Origin: JAISFI01 sp031553775
Lineage (GTDB): Bacteria; Bacteroidota; Bacteroidia; Bacteroidales; Azobacteroidaceae
Direction: 5' to 3'
Assembly (NCBI GenBank): GCA_031553775.1
Contig: JAVBLA010000005.1
Location: 124,001-188,000, forward strand
Length of the DNA stretch: 64,000 nt
In this document: positions 31,354 to 37,673 of the stretch, in pieces
Layout of the letters: each line of letters starts with the position of its first letter
Numbering within the stretch: the first letter of the stretch is position 1
Notes under the pieces: model-generated
The model's database searches: none
What the model was told of the DNA's origin: nothing
What the model saw: only the letters and a program-made list of their open reading frames with translations
Made by a program: the position numbers and the translations under genes

Positions 31354-31420
31354 AAAATATAAACTACTTTTTAGTAGCAATGCACGACCCTGCGGCGTAA
31401 ATCTAAAAGGTAGTTTTTTT
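31354..31420 (+). ncRNA. Candidate small RNA, about 67 nt
   Basis: A transcript from the promoter at 31317-31347 would run into a 14-bp stem (31361-31374 with 31403-31416, one G-U pair) followed by eight T, a strong intrinsic terminator. The 28-base loop contains a second small stem (ACG...CGT around CCctgcGG, 31384-31398). There is no open reading frame. The next gene on the right is on the other strand, so this is not a leader. The start is inferred from promoter spacing. Confidence 0.6.
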
Positions 31421-31488
31421 ATTCTACTGATTCAATAGCTGTTATTGAATATTGAATTTTTTTCGCATTCTTCTTTTGCTTTGTTATT

Positions 31489-31713
31489 CTAACCAATAGC
31501 TTTATTTACAGTTTCCTGCATTCCGTCAAACCTTATATAAAGGTAATCATCCAAATTGATGTTTTTCTTTCTTTTCAGTGGATTTTTGGAAAGCCATTGG
31601 CTAAGCATTGACCAAATAACGATTTCTCTTGCTTTTATATCAACTTTTTCTTTTCCTTTAAGGATAGTGTAATTTTCAATATAAACATTGTGGCGATCTT
31701 CTTTGGTTGTCAT
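31489..31713 (-). CDS. Small hypothetical protein
   Basis: The 74-residue protein is charged and apparently soluble. It has a predicted beta-hairpin (NVYIENYTILKGKEKVDIK), a central helix (AREIVIWSMLSQWLSKN) and a basic stretch (PLKRKK). The composition is protein-like and a clean ATG is present, but I recognise no family. It lies between the small-RNA unit and the last lipoprotein gene. It could be a remnant of an accessory element, and a false gene is not excluded. Confidence 0.45.
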   Translation of the reverse strand: MTTKEDRHNVYIENYTILKGKEKVDIKAREIVIWSMLSQWLSKNPLKRKKNINLDDYLYIRFDGMQETVNKAIG

Positions 31714-31795
31714 GATTTTGGTTATTTCTGCAAAGAAATAAACTTTGAATAAATAATTTGCGTTTCTCTTGTGTAAACCAATATATCAAAGAGCG

Positions 31796-31890
31796 TTAAT
31801 TATCTAAACCATGATTTTTACAAGTTTTTTTGATTACCTGGATATAAGTCTTGATAATCTTTTGGAATTGAAAGATCATGGTTTGGATGA
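31796..31890. repeat. AT-rich degenerate repeat with long inverted arms
   Basis: AAACCATGAT near 31806 and ATCATGGTTT near 31876 are inverted arms. Between them lies text of the type GATTATCAAGAC / CAGGTAATCAAA, a degenerate 10-12-base repeat style. It lies directly past the stop of the 634-residue lipoprotein gene and may serve as its 3' end. Confidence 0.4.
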
Positions 31891-31895
31891 TTGCA

Positions 31896-33800
31896 TTATG
31901 GTAAGGTGCGGACACAGCGACAGCTATGATAATAATTGCCGCTGGTGTAGGTGCTCTGTCCTCCGTTGCTGAAATTCTGCCACCAATAATAGTAATTACC
32001 AGCGACACCATAAGTAGAACTCCAGTAGTAGCTATATGTACCACTTGTTGTAAATCCTCCTATTTTATTACGTTCATTGTACAACACGGCTAATTCGTCC
32101 TTTGTAGGCATGCGCCAGTCGGTATAACCATCTAAAATAGAATTATTGCACAACGAATTCATCGTACTCCAATAACCTGTACCAATATCCGTTTTTTGTA
32201 CCATCAGTTTTGATGCTTGTAATATCACAACATTGGGATTGCTTGGCGTAAAACTTACTTCTCCTCCATAAGCTGTGCCTTTGCTCGTGGTGGCATAAGC
32301 GCGTATATAAAGCAAAGTGCCTATGGTTAATCCTGTAATATTTGCATTATACGCGCCTGTACTTGTGCCGGATACAATTTTCTTAGAATTATCCTCTATC
32401 GTAGGATTACGCAGTGTACCATACACAAATCCCCTTTCGGTATAAGCAGGGTCGCCTACACTAACAATCGTTCCATTAAGAGTAGCGGTTGTTCCTGTTA
32501 TTTCCGTTACATCCTGAGTAGTAACCATAGGCATTACTGCATTGAAATTGAGCGTAATCTCTTCTCCGTAGGCTGTTCCCGCTGCATTGGTAGCATAAGC
32601 GCGAACATAATACATCGTTCCTTCCGTTATTCCTGTTGCGTTTACGCTGAAAGCACCGATACCATTTCCTGGAGCAATTTTTTTCGTATCATCTTCTACC
32701 GTTGGGTTATGAACTGTGCCATACACGAAACCCCGTTCTGTATAAACAGGGTCTCCATTAGTCAGTATGGTGCCGTTGAAAGTCGCTCTTTTATTGGTAA
32801 TGCTTATATTGCTGACTGCTTGTGTGGAAAGTGTCGGTAATACGGTGGCGGTTGTAAAGCTGACTTCGTTGGTGCTGTATACAGTATCTACGCTATTAAT
32901 AGCATAAGCTCTTACGAAATAGATATTTCCCAATGTTAAACCTAAAACATTGGTGGAAAATTTAGCTATACCGGTTACCTCTACTGTTCTTTTAGCAATG
33001 GTGTTTTTCAACGAAGGATTTGTGATTGTTGAATATACAAATCCTCTTTCGGTATAGGCGGGTGATCCGGCATCCATAATTTCACCATTAAACGTAGCAG
33101 TTGTGGCGGCAATATTGGTAGTGGCTAACGTATTAAGAACAGGCGCTTTTCTCCCATTAGTAACCTTTATTGTTAAATCCTTGCTACCGTTATCGGAAGT
33201 TATGTGGATGGTGGTTGTATTGCCTCCGCTTGCCAGTTTGGAGCGGTTAACAGTTACAATAATTGCTTGCGTAGCACCAGCATTAAGTGTTCCGCCTGTC
33301 TTGCTTATCCCGGAAATCCACTCGCTTGTTTTGGTTATTTCCCATTCTAACTTTTCCGGTCCATCGTTAAAAATGCTAAACGAGCGTGTTACATCTGCTT
33401 CGGCACTACCAAAATCCAACTCATTAATATCTTGAGGTGGTTTGTTATCGTTAACTACACGCAGAGAGGGTGGTAGTTTTTCCATTTGTACGCTACCCTG
33501 ATTGCTTTTTCCAGACACAACTGTAATTTTATGATTTGCCAGGTCGTTATAACCGGTTTTCGTGACTTGCAGCGTATATTCTCCTGCCTTCAAATCGGTA
33601 AATTCGTATTGTCCGTCGTTTCCTGTAATGGTTTTTATTCCGACAGGATTCAGTTGCACACCAGCCGAGCGAATCAGTTCGCCGGTAGCTTTGTCGGTAA
33701 TTGTTCCGTGAATACTTCCGAGTTTTTCAGTTCCGCTTTCATCTTTGGTGCAGCAGCACAATAAAGAAGCCATAGCTATGAAATACAATATTTTTCTCAT
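31896..33800 (-). CDS. Multi-domain lipoprotein: CarboxypepD_reg, BACON, three FN3-like repeats, DUF1566
   Basis: The 634-residue protein has a lipoprotein signal (LLCCC, Cys at 15-17). Residues of about 27-105 form a carboxypeptidase-regulatory-like beta-sandwich (GSIHGTITDKATGEL). A BACON-like domain follows (about 115-210, FSIFNDGPEKLEWEI). Residues of about 220-515 are three tandem repeats of about 98 residues, each with YTERGFVY (first copy also YTERGFVYST). The C-terminal part (about 530-634) is DUF1566/Fib_succ_major-like (DWRMPTKDELAVLY, YYWSST). It is probably an outer-membrane-anchored binding protein with a carbohydrate or protein ligand. It is the longest of three related lipoproteins in this cluster. 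Confidence 0.88.
   Translation of the reverse strand: MRKILYFIAMASLLCCCTKDESGTEKLGSIHGTITDKATGELIRSAGVQLNPVGIKTITGNDGQYEFTDLKAGEYTLQVTKTGYNDLANHKITVVSGKSNQGSVQMEKLPPSLRVVNDNKPPQDINELDFGSAEADVTRSFSIFNDGPEKLEWEITKTSEWISGISKTGGTLNAGATQAIIVTVNRSKLASGGNTTTIHITSDNGSKDLTIKVTNGRKAPVLNTLATTNIAATTATFNGEIMDAGSPAYTERGFVYSTITNPSLKNTIAKRTVEVTGIAKFSTNVLGLTLGNIYFVRAYAINSVDTVYSTNEVSFTTATVLPTLSTQAVSNISITNKRATFNGTILTNGDPVYTERGFVYGTVHNPTVEDDTKKIAPGNGIGAFSVNATGITEGTMYYVRAYATNAAGTAYGEEITLNFNAVMPMVTTQDVTEITGTTATLNGTIVSVGDPAYTERGFVYGTLRNPTIEDNSKKIVSGTSTGAYNANITGLTIGTLLYIRAYATTSKGTAYGGEVSFTPSNPNVVILQASKLMVQKTDIGTGYWSTMNSLCNNSILDGYTDWRMPTKDELAVLYNERNKIGGFTTSGTYSYYWSSTYGVAGNYYYWWQNFSNGGQSTYTSGNYYHSCRCVRTLP
32250..33140 (-). 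repeat. Three tandem coding repeats of about 295 bp
   Basis: Successive FN3-like units in the 634-residue lipoprotein each contain A/T-A-T-F/L-N-G, YTERGFVY and YVRAYA/YIRAYA motifs at regular spacing. Confidence 0.75.
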
Positions 33801-33888
33801 TGCTTTCTGCTTTTTATAGAACTATGTCTTTCATATTTCACATAGAATTTTAGAGCCGAAATCCTATGCAACTGAGATTCTTATTAAA

Positions 33889-34938
33889 TTAATTGTGTGT
33901 TCTCACTGCTCTAACGTGAAAAGTATATGTAGTACTTGGATAAGTAGCTGTAGAAACAGAGGAATAATTTTGATTATGATATGTTGTTGCTCCGCTACTG
34001 TTAGAGTAAGTACTATTAAATACCATCTGGTAATAATAGTTAGTATTGTATGGGGTACTTGACCAATAGTAATATCCAGAAAGTCCTCCAATTATTCCCT
34101 TATTGGCATATATCAACCCTAACTCTCCTACAGTTGGTAATCGCCAATCGAAATGTCCTCCAACAGCGCTTTGTTCACATAACATTTTTGCAGTAATCCA
34201 GTTTGATTGGTTACTAATATCTGTTTGTTGTATGTCTATGCTGCCGATAGTAATGTAATCAGCTGCGATAAAACTTATTTCATTACTGTAATCTATTGCT
34301 ATACCATTATTTATTGAACTTTTAATAAATGCTTGTACATAATAGGTTGAATTGGGAATTAATCCCGTAGCGGTTGAGTTAAATCCATAAGCTGTAAAAT
34401 TCAGTCCCCCTCCTATAGAGTATTTGGTAGCAACCATTTTACTGCCACCATTTGAAGGATTTTTGTGTTTTGCATAGAAAAAACCAACTTCCGAGATTTG
34501 AGGAGGTGAATAACTACTAACAGTGTATGAAGCTTGTATTGTGGCAAAATTAGTGCTTATTTGTGATATATTCGCAGATATGGATACCCCTATTACAAGC
34601 CGTTCCAATTGCATATCACCTTTGGATGTTTTACTTCCATCCACTAAAACATCATGTGTAATATTTTTATACCCCTCAGCATTTAAAACAAGTCGATATG
34701 ATCCAGTGCTCAAATTGTTAAATTCATAATGTCCATCATCATATGTTACTGTTTTTGTTAACAATAAATAATTACTATTGTTGCTTTTAGAATGAAGTTC
34801 TACGCTTGTTGCACGCATAGGTTCGGCAGAATCCATCTCAGTAATTACTCCATAAATACTTCCCTGTGTCTCGTTTTCTTCTTTGGTACAACTGCAAAAA
34901 AGTGCGGTTACCATCATAAAACAAAATATCCTTCTCAT
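33889..34938 (-). CDS. Lipoprotein: CarboxypepD_reg, one FN3-like domain, DUF1566
   Basis: The 349-residue protein has a lipoprotein signal (ALFCSC, Cys17). Residues 27-105 repeat the regulatory-like sandwich of its neighbours (GSIYGVITEMDS, YEFNNLSTGSYRL). One FN3-like domain (about 112-225) has VGFFYAKHKNP and STYYVQAFI. The C-terminal DUF1566-like domain (about 235-349) has FDWRLPTVGELGLIY and YYYWSST. It reads as a shorter paralogue of the 634-residue lipoprotein. The last 60 residues are very rich in Tyr, Ser, Thr and Asn. It has lower GC and fewer CCGG-type codons than genes outside the cluster. Confidence 0.85.
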   Translation of the reverse strand: MRRIFCFMMVTALFCSCTKEENETQGSIYGVITEMDSAEPMRATSVELHSKSNNSNYLLLTKTVTYDDGHYEFNNLSTGSYRLVLNAEGYKNITHDVLVDGSKTSKGDMQLERLVIGVSISANISQISTNFATIQASYTVSSYSPPQISEVGFFYAKHKNPSNGGSKMVATKYSIGGGLNFTAYGFNSTATGLIPNSTYYVQAFIKSSINNGIAIDYSNEISFIAADYITIGSIDIQQTDISNQSNWITAKMLCEQSAVGGHFDWRLPTVGELGLIYANKGIIGGLSGYYYWSSTPYNTNYYYQMVFNSTYSNSSGATTYHNQNYSSVSTATYPSTTYTFHVRAVRTHN

Positions 34939-34950
34939 TACCCTGAAAAA

Positions 34951-35289
34951 TTAATCGTTAATTATTTTTTTCAATGGAATATTTGCTTCCGTTTTTTCGG
35001 AAATAACGGCAGTAACTGTTTTTCGATTAGTCTGATATCCTGCTTTTTGCACCGTAATAGTATATTGTGCAGGATCTAAATCAGGGAACTCGAACGTACC
35101 ATCGCTACCAGTGGTTTTTGTTTTTCCTCCGGGACTCAGAACTACACTTACGTTACCGATTGGCTCCCCTGTTTCGTGGTCGCTAATTACGCCGTAAAGT
35201 GTAGCAGACAGATTGTGTTCTTCTTTAGAACAGCTGTTGAACACTCCTAACAGGAATATACAGCTTAATAAGAGTACTATTTGTCTCAT
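34951..35289 (-). CDS. Short lipoprotein with a single carboxypeptidase-regulatory-like domain
   Basis: The 112-residue protein has a lipoprotein signal (GVFNSC, Cys20) and one beta-sandwich domain with the cluster's recurrent phrases (TLYGVISDHETGEPIGNVSV, GTFEFPDLDPAQYTITVQKAGY). It corresponds to just the N-terminal module of the two larger lipoproteins that follow. It starts 12 bases before the next gene, as in a tight operon. Confidence 0.85.
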   Translation of the reverse strand: MRQIVLLLSCIFLLGVFNSCSKEEHNLSATLYGVISDHETGEPIGNVSVVLSPGGKTKTTGSDGTFEFPDLDPAQYTITVQKAGYQTNRKTVTAVISEKTEANIPLKKIIND

Positions 35290-35307
35290 TGTTTATTTTT
35301 TTTACGA

Positions 35308-36072
35308 TTAAAAATTGAACGATAACGATATCCCTCCTGTTATACTTCCCTCCAACTGAGGAGCGATATATGGTACAATACTTAAATGTTTGTTTTCTTG
35401 TATTGTAATATGTGGTTTACCTTTAGCTACAATACCATCTATCACATTCCATACATATAGCAGTGTTGTTCCTGCTATAAAACCGTTGCGCAGATTTTGC
35501 ATATCATCGGCATTGTTGATATAGTTTTGCTTATCCTGAGCATTGTATGTTGTGTTGATTTTAGATTGGTAGGATGTACGAAGTCCTTCACAAGCTACTA
35601 TGCCACCGATACAAGCTACTTCTCCGACAATAAACAAGAGGCCTTTGGTTGTGCTGCCTTTGTGAATTTGCACCATACCGGGAACCAGAAAACGTAATCC
35701 TACATCAGAAAGAGGATAATCGTTAGTGCTAACAACTTTTTCTGGTATGTATTTCGGATCTGGGTTTCTGCGTGTTTGATACAAAAAATAAAATGTACCG
35801 GAACCACATTCCGGATATTCAGCAATAGGTTGAGCTTTTATCCAAGGATCATTTGTCCCAACTGTGATTTTACGTCTGCGTTCAATCTCCGCTTGAGCTT
35901 TATCTCGGGCCTCTTCTCTAGAACGACCATCTTCTACAACTACCTCCAAATAAGTTCTTTCTAAATCTTTATAGAAATCACTTCTTGCCCAAGTGGGTTT
36001 TCCTCCTCCACATTGTGCCGATACCGAAAAAGATAGTATGAACATGCTGGTAAATAATATTATTTTTTTCAT
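35308..36072 (-). CDS. Exported protein with membrane-associated C-terminal domain (DUF5683-like)
   Basis: The 254-residue protein has a signal peptide (1-19, ending SVSAQ). Residues 25-75 are charged and helical (DGRSREEARDKAQAEIERR). The middle part has two hydrophobic segments separated by a polar loop (GLLFIVGEVACIGGIVACEGL, about 143-162, and GFIAGTTLLYVWNVIDGIV, about 195-213), a layout like DUF5683 proteins. It ends in a beta-strand with terminal Phe (GGISLSFNF), as outer-membrane proteins do. Its stop side overlaps no other gene, but its start overlaps the previous gene's stop by four bases. Confidence 0.75.
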   Translation of the reverse strand: MKKIILFTSMFILSFSVSAQCGGGKPTWARSDFYKDLERTYLEVVVEDGRSREEARDKAQAEIERRRKITVGTNDPWIKAQPIAEYPECGSGTFYFLYQTRRNPDPKYIPEKVVSTNDYPLSDVGLRFLVPGMVQIHKGSTTKGLLFIVGEVACIGGIVACEGLRTSYQSKINTTYNAQDKQNYINNADDMQNLRNGFIAGTTLLYVWNVIDGIVAKGKPHITIQENKHLSIVPYIAPQLEGSITGGISLSFNF

Positions 36073-36683
36073 TGCTCAAAAACTTTAAAAGCAGACTCCC
36101 TGAACTTTTCTTCATCGAAACGAACCTTTAATTGTTCATCTTCTGAAAGTCCTTTGGCTATTTGTTCGATAACTACCGATTTTTTCACTTGGATTCCCAT
36201 ATACAGCATTGCATAGCCAGCTTCGTCCATCTCTCCATATTCCTCACATGCAACTTGGGTATCATTAATTACCTGTTCTATTATTTTTTCGCCTGCACTT
36301 TCAATTTTTGAAGCAATGGAACTTTTGCTGTCGAGATCGATTTGAATAAAATAATCATGAGCAACAGCTTTATAGCTACTTTTGAATTTCATTTGCAACT
36401 GTTGTTGGCAAGTAGCCAAAAGTTTATTTTTCTGAACTGTAAAATCTTTTTCGCCCATATCATTTCCTCCCATTTTAACTCGTAGCATACCGCTTGCCGT
36501 ATAGTACTCGTCATCATCGGGCATAAAACAATTTTGTTCTTTGGCTTTTTTGTCAAGTACTCCATTTTTTTCGGCTCTTTCTTCGGTAGCAGCAATTCTC
36601 TTCTCGCGTCTGCTTTGTGCATTTGATATTTGTGCATTATTCAAACCCAATAAAATAAGGGTTACAACTATTAAATTTTTCAT
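36069..36683 (-). CDS. Exported LPP20-like protein
   Basis: The 204-residue protein has a signal peptide (ending ISNAQ) and a basic N-terminal helix (SRREKRIAATEERAEK). An LPP20-like domain follows with DDDEYYTASGMLRVK near 55 and a helix with KFKSSYKAVAHDYF near 100. It closes with a strand-rich half (AMLYMGIQVKK) and ends KFRESAFKVFEQ. It is a clear paralogue of the upstream 207-residue lipoprotein, sharing YKAVxxDYF, ESAG and KFR/QFRDSAxKxF. Similar proteins are envelope-associated, with unknown roles. Confidence 0.75.
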   Translation of the reverse strand: MKNLIVVTLILLGLNNAQISNAQSRREKRIAATEERAEKNGVLDKKAKEQNCFMPDDDEYYTASGMLRVKMGGNDMGEKDFTVQKNKLLATCQQQLQMKFKSSYKAVAHDYFIQIDLDSKSSIASKIESAGEKIIEQVINDTQVACEEYGEMDEAGYAMLYMGIQVKKSVVIEQIAKGLSEDEQLKVRFDEEKFRESAFKVFEQ

Positions 36684-36698
36684 ATCTGATTTTTATGA

Positions 36699-37322
36699 TT
36701 AATATTTTTGATTTTCTTGAAATTTGTTAAACTCTTCTTTGTTTGAGTCCTTGAAAATTTTAAGTGCGCTATCCCTAAATTGTTTTTCGTTAAAACGGAC
36801 TTCCATTTGCTTATCTTTGCTAATTTCCTTTACAACATCGTCAACGAATTTCTTTTTGCTTACCTTAATTGACATATACATTGTAGCATTGTTATTGGCA
36901 TCTGGAGCTGTTTGTTTGCGGCATACTTCATAAGTTTCATTAATTTTTGTTTTGATTACCAAATCTCCTGCACTTTCGATATGTTCATTCGCATAACCAC
37001 CTTCGTCAGTACTCATTTGGTCAAAATAATCGCGCAAAACAGCTTTGTAAACACCCGAAAGTTTTTGTCTCATTTGCAATTGAGTAGAACGTAATAATGC
37101 GGTAGGAGCTGTATTAATACTACTCATTTTGAACTGGCGGACTCCTGTTGCATAAAACCAGTCATCATCATCATACATCTGACATGGGGTTTCGTATACC
37201 TCTCCTCCCGTAATAGGTTTGTAATCTGTTTTTGTTTGCTTGCTTCCCCCGCAACTTGTCAACATCACGCTTGCTAATATCACAGAAAAGATAATAAAAT
37301 AAAAGGTCTTAATAATTTTCAT
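36699..37322 (-). CDS. LPP20-like lipoprotein, first gene of the envelope operon
   Basis: The 207-residue protein has a lipoprotein signal (VMLTSC, Cys24). I chose the ATG at 37322 because upstream codons in the frame are not signal-like. The LPP20-like domain contains DDDDWFYATGVRQFK, MRQKLSGVYKAVLRDYF, HIESAGDLVIK and the C-terminal RFNEKQFRDSALKIF. It opens a leftward six-gene set and is followed 15 bases later by its paralogue. A long leader with a structured element lies upstream. Confidence 0.78.
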   Translation of the reverse strand: MKIIKTFYFIIFSVILASVMLTSCGGSKQTKTDYKPITGGEVYETPCQMYDDDDWFYATGVRQFKMSSINTAPTALLRSTQLQMRQKLSGVYKAVLRDYFDQMSTDEGGYANEHIESAGDLVIKTKINETYEVCRKQTAPDANNNATMYMSIKVSKKKFVDDVVKEISKDKQMEVRFNEKQFRDSALKIFKDSNKEEFNKFQENQKY

Positions 37323-37673
37323 CTTTTTTTGTTTTAAGTCTGTTTTATACTGTAATGTGTAATTTATTTTTTGCCCTTCAAATATCTCACATACCCACAT
37401 AAAAAAAGCGCGGACAAAACTCTGATTATCTGTTCTTGAGGTCTTAGGATACCTTGCTACCAAATAAATGAGTAAAGCCCACGCCTATACAGCGTGAGCG
37501 TCATCGCTTTACTCTTGGTAGCTCTGAAATTTCCTAAGTTTCAAGAACAAGAATCTAAGCTAAACGCTTTTTCCAAATATGTCTTAAAATGTGTGTATTA
37601 TTCTACACTTTTTTATTTCATAGGCATAATTTTTATGTAATGTGTAAAAACAAAAATATTCTTCATTTTAAAT
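37323..37673. other. Intergenic region of 351 bases with a multi-stem palindrome
   Basis: No protein gene is seen. The central 170 bases form nested inverted repeats (separate entry). The remainder is AT-rich. The left part is the presumed leader of the LPP20-like gene, and the right part is the 3' region of the DUF349 gene. Confidence 0.75.
37401..37572 (-). ncRNA. Candidate structured RNA: rod of six nested stems
   Basis: Paired arms, from outside in, are: AAAAAGCG/CGCTTTTT (37403-37410 with 37565-37572), TGTTCTTGA/TCAAGAACA (37431-37439 with 37541-37549), CTTAGGA/TCCTAAG (37443-37449 with 37532-37538), GCTACCAA/TTGGTAGC (37456-37463 with 37515-37522), GAGTAAAGC/GCTTTACTC (37470-37478 with 37506-37514) and CACGC/GCGTG (37480-37484 with 37492-37496). 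On the minus strand the last arm is followed by a T7 run, as in a terminator. Strand choice rests on this. It could be a free RNA, possibly 6S-like in shape, or a leader attenuator of the envelope operon. Confidence 0.55.

Noticed and set aside
31796..32044. An 82-codon frame overlapping the end of the 634-residue lipoprotein gene.
   Set aside because: It is a frame-shifted shadow of the lipoprotein C-terminus followed by the AT-rich degenerate repeat.
31896..34200. The Tyr/Asn/Ser-rich DUF1566-like C-termini looked like variable regions of a diversity-generating retroelement.
   Set aside because: No reverse transcriptase gene or template repeat is in the window, the two tails do not share a near-identical backbone, and ordinary DUF1566-type domains also end in such sequence.
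37431..37549. The nested palindrome considered as a small transposable element with terminal inverted repeats.
   Set aside because: No clear target-site duplication flanks it and pairing continues through the centre in several separate stems, which fits an RNA fold better than simple terminal repeats.
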